From Colwellia sp. (GTDB lineage: Bacteria; Pseudomonadota; Gammaproteobacteria; Enterobacterales; Alteromonadaceae): 64,000 nt of DNA. Positions 9,822 through 18,845 of the stretch are shown piece by piece. The translations under genes were made by a program, and so were the position numbers. The stretch lies in contig JAPHTO010000015.1 in NCBI GenBank assembly GCA_026196955.1, positions 28,510-92,509 of the forward strand, written 5' to 3'. Numbering within the stretch: the stretch's first letter is position 1; each line of letters begins with the position of its first letter. Below the pieces are notes generated by a model. It saw only the letters and a list, made by a program, of their open reading frames with translations, was not told the DNA's origin and ran no database searches.

Positions 9822-9822
9822 G

Positions 9823-11319
9823 CTAAACCCCTTTTGGCTCGGCCATTGTTGTGCGCCACTGTTGGTGTAAAGCTTTTAATCGCTTAACAATCTCGGGATG
9901 ATCTTTGGCAATATTTTTTGCTTCGGCTGGATCAGTTGATAAATCAAATAGCTGAGTACCTAGTTTTAACTCAACCATTTCAAATTTAGCATGCTCGTTG
10001 CTGTTTACTTGTTTTAATTTCCAATTGTTATCTCTAACAGCATACTCATAATGAGTATCCCAAATTAATGTCGGGTGATTAAGGGTCTTGTCAGTGCCGA
10101 GCAGTAATTCACTTATGTCTATACCATTGATGTTTTTAGGCTTTTCAGCACCAGCAAAACTTCCTAGGGTAGGCATAATGTCCATTGTACTGATGGTATT
10201 ATCAATGACTTGATTAGCAGCAATAACGCCAGGCCAAGCAGCTAACATAGGAATGCGAATACCTCCTTCATCTAAAGTGTACTTACTACCACGTAAATGG
10301 CCATTATTGGCGTATATAGGGGTAGAGCCACCGTTGTCACTAATAAACAGCACCAGTGTTTTTTCTTCAAGGCCTTGTGCTTTGATTGTGTCGAGTACCT
10401 TGCCTATTTCTCGATCCATATATTCAAGTTGGCCAAGGTAGTATGCGCGACCGTTGGGGTTATTAGGGTAGCGCCCTTTTTGATACCACTGATAATAACT
10501 TTCTTTTTCTGGTTGCCAGTCTTCAATACCGCTTAAGCCCTTTTCTTTAAGGTATTCTTTGGGTAATTGGTGAGTGAAATTATGTACGGCATTAAAGGCT
10601 AGCTGTAAATAAAACTTATTGTGTTTATTATCGCTGATAAATTCCCGCGCTTTAGCACCAAATAACTCAGTGGTTATGCCAGTAGCGGAAACTTTTTCCT
10701 TATTACTCCACATACTATCCATGCGTAAGCTTTGGCCTGTTTTTCGATTATATTTTTTTTTGTCTGCTAAGTGTTGTTGCTGTTTAGCATCATCGTGAAT
10801 TAAAAAATGTTTACGCCCGCCTGCAAAGCCATAAAAACTATCAAAGCCATGGTTTATAGGGAAGTCGCGACTTTCTGGTGAATTTGAGCTGTAATGGTAT
10901 TTGCCGACGTAGCCAGTGTGATAACCAACTGTTTTCAGCATTTCAGCAATGGTTGTGAATTCAGGTGACATTTCATTAAGGCCATAGAAATAACCCCCTT
11001 GGCGTTGCGGATAACTTCCAGTTAGGAGCCCCATTCTTGAGGTATTACACACAGGAGAGGTGACATAAGATTGGGTAAAGCGAATACCTGAGCTAGCTAA
11101 CTTGTCCAAATTTGGCGTACTCACATCGCCTGCTAACTTTGCTGCGCTTAAATCAGCATAGCCCATATCATCGGCAATAATCATGATTATATTGGGGGTT
11201 TCTTGCTTTACTGGTGATGAATGGTTTGTCTCAGTGTTATTTTTATCTGAATTACAGGCGAATAAAATAACAGAACATACTGATAATGCAGCAGTTTTTA
11301 AGGTGTTACTTTTAAACAC
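9823..11319 (-). CDS. Sulfatase lipoprotein with atypical CNTSR active-site motif
   Basis: Type I sulfatase (alkaline-phosphatase fold) that hydrolyses sulfate esters using formylglycine made from an active-site Cys. It has a lipoprotein signal with lipobox (LFAC, C22), the metal-site start IIADDMGYAD, and the maturation motif CNTSR (C91) followed by MGLLTG. The third position of that motif is Thr where families normally have Pro, Ser or Ala. The metal ligands SDNGG occur later, and about 500 residues is normal. It is co-transcribed with the GH20 immediately downstream. A partial AgaR-like repeat lies upstream at 11433. Substrate position (4-O or 6-O on a hexosamine) cannot be read from sequence. 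Confidence 0.88.
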   Translation of the reverse strand: MFKSNTLKTAALSVCSVILFACNSDKNNTETNHSSPVKQETPNIIMIIADDMGYADLSAAKLAGDVSTPNLDKLASSGIRFTQSYVTSPVCNTSRMGLLTGSYPQRQGGYFYGLNEMSPEFTTIAEMLKTVGYHTGYVGKYHYSSNSPESRDFPINHGFDSFYGFAGGRKHFLIHDDAKQQQHLADKKKYNRKTGQSLRMDSMWSNKEKVSATGITTELFGAKAREFISDNKHNKFYLQLAFNAVHNFTHQLPKEYLKEKGLSGIEDWQPEKESYYQWYQKGRYPNNPNGRAYYLGQLEYMDREIGKVLDTIKAQGLEEKTLVLFISDNGGSTPIYANNGHLRGSKYTLDEGGIRIPMLAAWPGVIAANQVIDNTISTMDIMPTLGSFAGAEKPKNINGIDISELLLGTDKTLNHPTLIWDTHYEYAVRDNNWKLKQVNSNEHAKFEMVELKLGTQLFDLSTDPAEAKNIAKDHPEIVKRLKALHQQWRTTMAEPKGV

Positions 11320-11432
11320 TACTTCCTCCTAAATGTTGTTTTAGCTATACAAAGCTGTACAGTTCAATGTGATTATTTCTAACTCTACTGTATTTTTAAC
11401 TTGCTAACAACGGGTTTCGTAACTATAGTTTG

Positions 11433-11447
11433 CTTTCAAATTCTTTT
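11433..11447. promoter_or_regulatory. Imperfect AgaR-like operator between divergent sulfatase genes
   Basis: CTTTC-AAATT-CTTTT, which matches the 10 bp-period repeat seen at other aga promoters except for one base in the second half. It lies in the 233-base divergent region and could serve either sulfatase operon. Confidence 0.4.
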
Positions 11448-11552
11448 GAAGTATGTTTTTTGATGCTGGACATGTGTTTTTTTATAACTATTGAAAGGGT
11501 ATCTTTAGGCAGCAATGTAAACAATAATTAAACGCGAAAGGTTACCGAAGCT

Positions 11553-12959
11553 ATGTTTAATATATTTATTCTTATAATCGCTTTTGTTTTTTCTGCGGTT
11601 ACTAATGAGCTACAGGCTCAAGGCAGTGATAACAGTCAAAAAATAAAGCGTACCAATTTTATTGTTATTTTAATTGATGATGCTGGCTACAGTGATTTTG
11701 GTACTTATGGTAGCAAGGATTTTAAAACACCTGCAATAGATAAGTTGGCAGCAGAAGGGGTCAAGTTTACCGAAGCTTATGTTACCGCGTCAGTGTGTAG
11801 TCCTTCGAGAGCGGGATTATTAACAGGCCGTTATCAGCAAAAGTTTGGGCATGAAGCTAATCTGTCTGAGCCGGCACCACATGGCTCGGTGCGAGAACTG
11901 TCGGGGTTGCCTTTATCAGAGTCAACCATTGCCGATTTGCTACAACAAAATGGCTATAAAACTTCGGCATTCGGAAAATGGCATCTAGGCTCGGCAGACA
12001 GGTTTCATCCGCTGAATCGCGGTTTTAGCGAATTCTATGGCTTCCTTGGTGGCGGACGTTCGTATTTTCCTTACCGCAGCGAAAAATATGCACCGCTCCA
12101 GCAACTATTACATAACACTATCCCTATTAAGTCATCTGGTTATTTAACCGACAACTTAACGGAGCAAGCAATAGATTTTATTGAGCGTAATCGAGAAGAA
12201 GATTTTTTTATATACCTTGCTTATAACGCTGTTCATACCCCAATGCAGGCACCTGATGATTTACTTGAAAAATATAATCATATAAAAAAACCAAGACGTA
12301 GAGCGTTGGCGGCGATGACAGCCGCTCTCGATAATAATATTGCTCGGCTAACCAAGCGGCTGAAAACGTTAGGGTTAGAGCAAGACACCATGGTTATTTT
12401 TCTCAATGATAATGGCGGCCCAACGCCATATAACTTTTCCCTTAATACACCTTTGACAGGAATGAAGGGCACAGTAAAAGAGGGCGGTGTACGAGTCCCT
12501 TTTATCATAAAATGGCCAGATAAAATTAAAGCACAGCAAGAGATAATTTCACCAATATCTTCATTAGATATTTACCCTACCATTGCAAAAGCGGCTGACA
12601 TTGTGATTCCTGATCATAAAGCTTACGACGGTATAGATTTAGTCGATTATATTGCTCAAGCAACCCCTAAGCCCAGAACCTTATATTGGAAAAGAGGTTA
12701 TCACTCAGCTATAAGGCAGGGAAACCTTAAGCTTATTCGTTATCCAGACAGGTTGCCTGAGTTATTTAATGTGAGAAAAGATCCGAGTGAATCTGAAAAT
12801 TTAGCTTTGGCTCAGCCAAAAAAAGTGCATGAATTACTTAAAGCTTTTTTCGACTGGGAGCACCAGTTAGCAAACCCATTATGGGGAATTGATACTTATT
12901 GGAAAGCGGAAGCGCTGCGTCAATATGAGCAAGACTATGTGATGCGAAACTTTAATTAA
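11553..12959 (+). CDS. Secreted sulfatase with CSPSR motif
   Basis: Type I sulfatase of 468 residues with a signal peptide (cleavage near LQAQG), the metal-binding start ILIDDAGYSD, the formylglycine motif CSPSR (C82), the family string GRYQQKFGHE, and the later metal site NDNGGP. The GRYQQ-F-G pattern resembles the S1_19-type sulfatases, but subfamily assignment needs a search. It needs a formylglycine-generating or anaerobic maturase, not encoded in this window. It heads a same-strand run of GH20, unknown barrel protein, GH20 and phosphodiesterase-like genes with short spacers, probably one operon. Divergent from the previous sulfatase. Confidence 0.9.
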   Translation: MFNIFILIIAFVFSAVTNELQAQGSDNSQKIKRTNFIVILIDDAGYSDFGTYGSKDFKTPAIDKLAAEGVKFTEAYVTASVCSPSRAGLLTGRYQQKFGHEANLSEPAPHGSVRELSGLPLSESTIADLLQQNGYKTSAFGKWHLGSADRFHPLNRGFSEFYGFLGGGRSYFPYRSEKYAPLQQLLHNTIPIKSSGYLTDNLTEQAIDFIERNREEDFFIYLAYNAVHTPMQAPDDLLEKYNHIKKPRRRALAAMTAALDNNIARLTKRLKTLGLEQDTMVIFLNDNGGPTPYNFSLNTPLTGMKGTVKEGGVRVPFIIKWPDKIKAQQEIISPISSLDIYPTIAKAADIVIPDHKAYDGIDLVDYIAQATPKPRTLYWKRGYHSAIRQGNLKLIRYPDRLPELFNVRKDPSESENLALAQPKKVHELLKAFFDWEHQLANPLWGIDTYWKAEALRQYEQDYVMRNFN

Positions 12960-13014
12960 ATAACACTAATTGTTAAATAATAATGAAAGTAAACACATAA
13001 CTTATAGGTAATTT

Positions 13015-14694
13015 ATGAATACGCGCAAAAGAAAATGTAGAGGTTTTTTCCTATTAATGGTGCTGAGTTTATTTTTTGGGCATGTAGTTAATATTAGTGC
13101 TCAAGAGGTATTTTCAGATAACGCCAATACTGTTGTTAAAAAAAATACCCGCTCTAATATGGTTATAGCGCCCAGCTTTGGTGAAATTATCCCACAACCC
13201 GTTAGCTTTAAAGAAGGAGTAGGGCATACAGATTTTTCTCAGCTTAGCGAAATTTTGCTAGATCGAGAAAATGAAGAGCTTGTTAAAGTAGCAAACTATT
13301 TTTTGGCAAATTTCTCGACGGCCTTAAGTAACAAGGTCGCGCTTATTCAGGATATAAGCAGTAAAGGGAGTGAACTAGTTAAAAAAAAGGAGAAATCAAA
13401 AGCAAAAGTACAATTAAAACTCGAGCTAGTTGATAACCTTCAAGGGGGCGCTGAAGCATATCAACTTGATATTAATGCTCACCTTATTCGTTTACAAGGC
13501 ACAACGGTAGCAGGAATTTTTCGCGGCATACAAACGCTTAAACAGTTGCTAAACCCTGAAATTGAACAAGCATCAGCTTCTAGTAAGCGAGCTTGGTTAG
13601 TGAGGCAAGGGAGTATTGTTGATTACCCTCGCTTCGCTTATCGCGGTTTTATGCTTGATGTATCAAGGCACTTTTATACTGTTGCAGAAGTGAAACAAGC
13701 GATTGACTACCTGGCTGCTTATAAGATCAATATTTTTCATTTTCATCTAACTAATGATCAAGGTTGGCGCATTGAAATTCCTAAATGGCCTCGGTTGACT
13801 GAAGTTGGTAGTAACTCAGCCGTTGGTCAAAAAACTTGCTCTGGATGCTTTTATAGTTTGGCTGAGTATAGTGATATTGTTCAATATGCTAATGATCGTC
13901 ATATCACACTTATTCCTGAAATTTCTGTACCAGGACACATTAAGGCGGCATTAGCTTCCTACCCGGAAGAGCTTTATTGCGAAGGCGATAAGCCTGATTG
14001 GCCGTATACCGATATTTTTGTCAGGGTTAGCTCATTGTGTTTTGGCAACGAAGAAATTTATCAGTTTTTTGATGATGTCATTGCCGCCATAGCGCCATTA
14101 ACAACCGGCGAATATATTCATGTTGGTGGCGATGAAACGCCTAAATGGGTAAAGCATAAAGATTATGCAGACTTTATGCTTAGGGCTAAAAAAACGCTGA
14201 CTAAACATGGCAAAAAAATGATGGGCTGGACCAATGATTTAGGCAATGTTGCAAATATAGGCAGTGAAGTGATTGGTCATCATTGGTCAGTTGAAGATAC
14301 CTGTTGTGAAACTACCTTAAATATGGCGAAACAAGGAAGCAAGATTGTGTTATCGCCAGCAAATAAAACTTATCTTGATCTAAAATATGATGCGAGCACT
14401 GTCTTAGGTTTGAACTGGGCTGGTTATAATAGTTTAGAGAACTCCTATCGTTGGGATCCGGCTACTTTTGTTAATGCTTTAGCAGAAAGCGCTATTTATG
14501 GTATTGAAGCGCCTTTGTGGGGAGAAACTATTAATTCGTTAGAAGATGCGCAATATATGATATTTCCCCGTCTTTTATCCTTAGCTGAAGTTGCTTGGAG
14601 CCCCCAGTTATCACGTTCATGGACTGATTTTCATCAACGAGTTAAGCAACATCAAATTCGTTTGAAAATAGCGAAAATCAACTTTCATCAATAA
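13015..14694 (+). CDS. GH20 family beta-N-acetylhexosaminidase, secreted
   Basis: A 559-residue exo-beta-hexosaminidase of the classical GH20 type. A signal peptide (to about ISAQE) precedes a GH20b domain and the barrel, which carries FAYRGFMLDVSRHF, FHFHLTNDQGWRIEI and the catalytic pair in HVGGDET (D373, E374). Aromatic-rich substrate-pocket segments (MMGWTNDLGN, PLWGET) are intact. It starts 55 bases after the upstream sulfatase stop, consistent with an operon. It is clearly different from the other two GH20 proteins in the locus, which suggests a different linkage or leaving group. It most likely removes terminal GalNAc or GlcNAc. Confidence 0.92.
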   Translation: MNTRKRKCRGFFLLMVLSLFFGHVVNISAQEVFSDNANTVVKKNTRSNMVIAPSFGEIIPQPVSFKEGVGHTDFSQLSEILLDRENEELVKVANYFLANFSTALSNKVALIQDISSKGSELVKKKEKSKAKVQLKLELVDNLQGGAEAYQLDINAHLIRLQGTTVAGIFRGIQTLKQLLNPEIEQASASSKRAWLVRQGSIVDYPRFAYRGFMLDVSRHFYTVAEVKQAIDYLAAYKINIFHFHLTNDQGWRIEIPKWPRLTEVGSNSAVGQKTCSGCFYSLAEYSDIVQYANDRHITLIPEISVPGHIKAALASYPEELYCEGDKPDWPYTDIFVRVSSLCFGNEEIYQFFDDVIAAIAPLTTGEYIHVGGDETPKWVKHKDYADFMLRAKKTLTKHGKKMMGWTNDLGNVANIGSEVIGHHWSVEDTCCETTLNMAKQGSKIVLSPANKTYLDLKYDASTVLGLNWAGYNSLENSYRWDPATFVNALAESAIYGIEAPLWGETINSLEDAQYMIFPRLLSLAEVAWSPQLSRSWTDFHQRVKQHQIRLKIAKINFHQ

Positions 14695-14744
14695 TAAATC
14701 ATTATTCATTTATAGGTAAACAGTTAACCATATAGGCAGAGACT

Positions 14745-15935
14745 ATGAGCAAGTCGTTTTTTTTAATACCAATACTAGCAATATTCTTTTCATTGTCAGG
14801 GGAGGCGAAAGATAACTTGCCCCTTAGCATGAACAATACTGCACATAAGGGCTGGGACGTACTCGATAAACCCATAAGACGCGCTCATTGGGTATGGCAA
14901 AAGGTACACTTGAGCGCTAACGATGTGCAAAAGAAGTACTTAGATTTCTATCAAAATAAATCGATCAGTGATGTTTATTTGTATATTGGCAATTGGCAGA
15001 CATCCACTAATTTACCGTTAAAAGCTGAATTAGATGACCAAGAAAAACTTGCGACATTTATTAGCAAAGCAAATGCTCGTGGTATTAAAGTATGGGGGTT
15101 ATATTATTTATGGGAGTCTTACCTTGATGCCAATGGTAAACGTATTAAAACCCTCAATTATATGGGGGATGTTAGTGCGAAAGAGCATATACGGGTAGGG
15201 CGTACTATTGCGAAAGCGGTAGGTAAATTTAACCAAAAATATCCTGATGCAGGTCTTCATGGTATTCAAAATGATCAAGAGCCAAAAGTAGCCCCTTTTT
15301 TTATACCGTTAATTGAATATCATCAGGCTTTATTTGAAGAGGCCAAGCCGTGGAATGCTCGCTTGCTCAAGCAAGGGGCACGCCCTTTTAAAAGCTCGGC
15401 GGCATATCGTAATCAATGGTTAGTACGAGATTTTGTTAGCTATGAAGGAAAAAAGGCACCACTGGCTTATCACTTGTTGAAAGTTACCCATCAGGCTGCT
15501 TTGATGAACTATAACAACAATGTTAATGGCTTTATTACCATGGGGGAAAAATACCTGCAACTAGCCGATTCTTTACCAGGAGAGCAAACAATTGTGATTG
15601 GTATAGAAACTGCTCCGTTAAGAGGGATGTGGCCCGGTGCAGAAAATGAAACTTATGCTGAAATTATTGCTGCTGAAAATGACACTAACCGTTTTAATAA
15701 ATTTGAAGCTGATATGGATAAGGCTGAGCATATCTTCAAGCAGTATAAATCGTATGAACGACTTGCCATTCATTCAGGAAATTATATCAAAGCTTGGTTT
15801 GATGGTCATGATATAGCTGATATTACCTCTGCGCCAAGTGATACTGTTTTTGTTGATTTATCTATTGATCAATCGCCGAGTGCGACTAAAACATTAACTC
15901 CAAACGGCTTGTCGAACATAAATGGACTCTTATAG
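14745..15935 (+). CDS. Unrecognised secreted TIM-barrel-like protein, candidate glycoside hydrolase
   Basis: I do not recognise the family. The product (396 residues) has a signal peptide (to about SGEAKD) and a succession of short hydrophobic strands and amphipathic helices typical of a TIM barrel: VYLYIGNW, GIKVWGLYYLW, LHGIQNDQEP (E179), AALMNYNNN and IVIGIETAP (E288). An acid at the end of a fourth-strand-like segment and another on a seventh- or eighth-strand-like segment is the arrangement of many retaining glycosidases, but that is inference. It sits between two GH20 genes, 9 bases before the second, with short spacers on both sides, so it very probably acts on the same glycan. Confidence 0.65.
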   Translation: MSKSFFLIPILAIFFSLSGEAKDNLPLSMNNTAHKGWDVLDKPIRRAHWVWQKVHLSANDVQKKYLDFYQNKSISDVYLYIGNWQTSTNLPLKAELDDQEKLATFISKANARGIKVWGLYYLWESYLDANGKRIKTLNYMGDVSAKEHIRVGRTIAKAVGKFNQKYPDAGLHGIQNDQEPKVAPFFIPLIEYHQALFEEAKPWNARLLKQGARPFKSSAAYRNQWLVRDFVSYEGKKAPLAYHLLKVTHQAALMNYNNNVNGFITMGEKYLQLADSLPGEQTIVIGIETAPLRGMWPGAENETYAEIIAAENDTNRFNKFEADMDKAEHIFKQYKSYERLAIHSGNYIKAWFDGHDIADITSAPSDTVFVDLSIDQSPSATKTLTPNGLSNINGLL

Positions 15936-15943
15936 GAAAAATT

Positions 15944-17485
15944 ATGAGATATTATTCGCTATTATTTGCTTTCTTCATTTATTGTTTATCTTTCTCGGCT
16001 TGGGCTAGCCCTATTGTTATTCCCGCGTTTAGCCAATGGCAAGCAGGCGTTGGCACATTTACATTAAATGCTGATGCTCGCTTGGTGATCTCAAACGATA
16101 AGTTAAAAGCGACCGCATCACAATTTCAACAAGATTTAAAGCTAATACGAGGCATAGCTCTTCCGATTGTTATTGGTAAGCCACAAGTGAATGATCTTTA
16201 TTTTACACTTGATGAGAAAAAGGCTGAACAGCTAGGTAATGAAGGCTACCAATTAAAAATTAATGATTCTGTTCAGGTTTCTGCTGCAGGTATCCAAGGG
16301 GTTTATTATGGCATGCAGTCTTTGTTACAACTGTTTAAGCAACAAGCGACTATAGCTCGTGGTCAGGCACTCGATAAACCTAGCTCACCCGAGCGCGGAA
16401 TTATGATGGATGTTGCAGCTTTTTATTTAACCCTTGATGAGTTAAAGGCAATGATCAGGCAATTATCTTGGAATAAGATGAATTTTCTTCATTTGCATTT
16501 AGCAGACAATGTCGCTTTTCGCTTAAAAAGCGACTTGTTTCCCGGTTTAACCTCAAAACGCCATTACAGCAAAGCCGATATTCGTGAATTGCAAGATTAC
16601 GCAGCACAACATCATGTCATGATTATTCCGGAAATCGATATCCCGTCGCATGCCACACATATTCTTAAATACAATCCTTATCTTGCTTTTGAATGTCCAT
16701 CCATGAGAACAAGTCATAAGGTTATTGAAAACTTTTCTGAAGATAAACATCCTCCGCGGGTACTCGATATTACTCGCAGGGAAGTTCGAGAATGGACTAA
16801 AGCAATGCTTGCTGAATGGTTGCCGCTTTTTGATGCACCATATTTTCATATTGGAGGCGACGAATATCCTTACGATGTGAATAAATACGCTTGTCCAGAA
16901 CTTATGCAAGCAACTAAAGATAAAGGTTATCCTTATCCGGGAGATGTTTTTGTTGAATATACCAATGAGCTGAATGCATTTGTAAAATCTTTTGGAAAAA
17001 TCACTCAGATCTGGAATTGGTGGCGTTTTAGTCCTGATGAAAATAAAAAAGATGTTTTGATTAAACGAATCAACCAAACCAGTATTCAACCGGATAAAGA
17101 TATTATTGTTAATATTTGGAACCAGCCTCGCCAAGATGCTATTTTACAAGAGGGTTATCAAGCGATTATTACCTCTGAAGAAGGCCCCGAGGCGCTTTAT
17201 GTTACCCCCGGAGATGGTACGCTTAAGCCCGGAGATTATGGCTATTTTGATAGTGAAAATATTCACCAAACTTGGCAGCCTAGGCGTCATCCTACAGTAC
17301 AAGGATTTAAAATTTGTATTTGGGCATTAGATGACAACGGATTAAGAAAGTTTGACTGGCTAAAACGGCAATACGATACACCACTCTCAGTTGTTGCTCA
17401 GAAAAGTTGGGGTAGTAAAACATCGGCTAAATTTACGGACTTTAAGCAAAAAATATCGACAGTAGGTCACTCTATTCGCCAATGA
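15944..17485 (+). CDS. GH20 family beta-N-acetylhexosaminidase, secreted
   Basis: A 513-residue secreted GH20 enzyme, a paralogue of the one at 8268-9821: both share ERGIMMDV/RGIMLDV, the HIGGDEY or HVGGDEY catalytic pair (here D306, E307), a CPELMQ segment and an IWNWWRF segment. A signal peptide ends near WASPI. An AGGAAA ribosome binding site precedes the ATG. It starts 9 bases after the unknown barrel gene, so the two are co-translated. Having two copies of this subtype plus one classical GH20 suggests stepwise removal of differently decorated hexosamines. Linkage specificity cannot be read from the sequence. Confidence 0.9.
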   Translation: MRYYSLLFAFFIYCLSFSAWASPIVIPAFSQWQAGVGTFTLNADARLVISNDKLKATASQFQQDLKLIRGIALPIVIGKPQVNDLYFTLDEKKAEQLGNEGYQLKINDSVQVSAAGIQGVYYGMQSLLQLFKQQATIARGQALDKPSSPERGIMMDVAAFYLTLDELKAMIRQLSWNKMNFLHLHLADNVAFRLKSDLFPGLTSKRHYSKADIRELQDYAAQHHVMIIPEIDIPSHATHILKYNPYLAFECPSMRTSHKVIENFSEDKHPPRVLDITRREVREWTKAMLAEWLPLFDAPYFHIGGDEYPYDVNKYACPELMQATKDKGYPYPGDVFVEYTNELNAFVKSFGKITQIWNWWRFSPDENKKDVLIKRINQTSIQPDKDIIVNIWNQPRQDAILQEGYQAIITSEEGPEALYVTPGDGTLKPGDYGYFDSENIHQTWQPRRHPTVQGFKICIWALDDNGLRKFDWLKRQYDTPLSVVAQKSWGSKTSAKFTDFKQKISTVGHSIRQ

Positions 17486-17568
17486 TTTAGCGTCAGTTTT
17501 TTGTTTGTGAATTAAGGAAGATATTTTTGTTTAATGGGTCAACTTTTTGCGTTAATAGTAGGTGATTT

Positions 17569-18648
17569 ATGAAGAAAGCTGTGCGACAGACAGTTAACGC
17601 TTTACTGATGCTCTGTTGTGTTTTGATTATCAGCGAGCATGCATTTGCCTATTCAACAACACCACTAAGGGTGTTGCAATTTAATATATGGCAAGAAGGG
17701 ACAGAGGTTTCTCAAGGTTTTGACGCCATAATTCAAGAGGTTATTGCTAGTAATGCTGATTTAATTGCTTTAAGTGAAGTTAGGAATTTTAATCAGCAAC
17801 CGTTAAATGAAAAGCTAGTTTCAGCATTGGCAAAACGTGGCTATCACTATTACAGCGAGCCTAGTCAAGACAGCGGTGTTTTATCGCGTTATCCAATATT
17901 GAAGCAAGAAATGCTGTTTTTTGATGCTAATGATCATGGTTCAATAACAAAAGCAACTATTTTGCTGCAGGATGTTGTCATTACGTTTTACAGCGCCCAT
18001 TTAGATTGGCAACATTGTAGTCTGTACTTACCCCGTGGTTATCATAGCTCTACTTGGAAAAAGTTAAAGGAGCCAGTGATTGATACGGAGAAAATAGCTC
18101 AAGACAATAAATTATCATTACGCGATGAAGCAATAACGCTTTTGCTTTTAGATAGTCAAAAAGAACGCGCGGCGGGACACTTGGTTATTCTTGCTGGTGA
18201 TTTCAATGAGCCTTCTCATCTTGATTGGATAGAAGCAACTAAAAACAGCTATGACCATCACGGCGTTGTTATGCCATGGCCTAATACGCTGTCATTAGCA
18301 CGAGAAGGTTTTGTTGATGCTTATAGGGCTAAGTTTCCTGATCCTGTGAGTCACCCCGGATTTACTTTCCCAGCTGACAATGTTGATGTTGCTATAGAAA
18401 AGCTAGCGTGGAGCCCCTTGGCAGATGACAGAGATCGGATTGATTATATTTTTTTTCAACCAGATAATCGCCTCACTCTAGGTGATGTGCAATTAATTGG
18501 CCCTTTAGGCAGCATAGTGAAAAATCAACGTAGTCTCGAAAAGAGTCAAGATCCTATAACCCCCCCGAAGGGAATTTGGCCTTCTGATCATAAAGCGGTG
18601 TTGGCAACTTTTTTGATAAATACTCAGGTGCAAGAAGTTGAAAAATAG
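17569..18648 (+). CDS. Secreted endonuclease/exonuclease/phosphatase-fold protein
   Basis: Metal-dependent phosphodiesterase or phosphatase of the EEP (DNase I-like) superfamily. It has a signal peptide (to about HAFAY) and the fold's conserved elements in order: LRVLQFNIW, LIALSEVRNF (metal Glu), SAHLDW, ILAGDFNEPSHLDW (DxN pair), DRIDYIFF and WPSDHKAVLA (catalytic His). With 359 residues it is a single domain. It follows the GH20 gene by 83 bases on the same strand and may be the last gene of that operon. In a glycan locus it may cleave phosphodiester decorations, but nucleic acid or phospholipid substrates are equally possible. Confidence 0.82.
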   Translation: MKKAVRQTVNALLMLCCVLIISEHAFAYSTTPLRVLQFNIWQEGTEVSQGFDAIIQEVIASNADLIALSEVRNFNQQPLNEKLVSALAKRGYHYYSEPSQDSGVLSRYPILKQEMLFFDANDHGSITKATILLQDVVITFYSAHLDWQHCSLYLPRGYHSSTWKKLKEPVIDTEKIAQDNKLSLRDEAITLLLLDSQKERAAGHLVILAGDFNEPSHLDWIEATKNSYDHHGVVMPWPNTLSLAREGFVDAYRAKFPDPVSHPGFTFPADNVDVAIEKLAWSPLADDRDRIDYIFFQPDNRLTLGDVQLIGPLGSIVKNQRSLEKSQDPITPPKGIWPSDHKAVLATFLINTQVQEVEK

Positions 18649-18845
18649 ACGCTTAAGTTATGTTGATGTTTTGTGAAAGAATGCATTTTAATGCTAAAAA
18701 TATATAAAGCATAGTACTGAACAACACCATATGAATGGCTGTTCACATAGCTAATGTGCAGCGTAAAGAATTGTAAAATCCGTTAAATTCAGGAAGCAAA
18801 TGGGCTATAACATAGCCTTAGGTAATCATTATAAGGTTGAGAGCT

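Noticed and set aside
16553-17134. 193-codon minus-strand ORF
   Set aside because: Lies fully inside the GH20 gene at 15944 on the opposite strand. The GH20 frame has the catalytic motifs, so this is a shadow.
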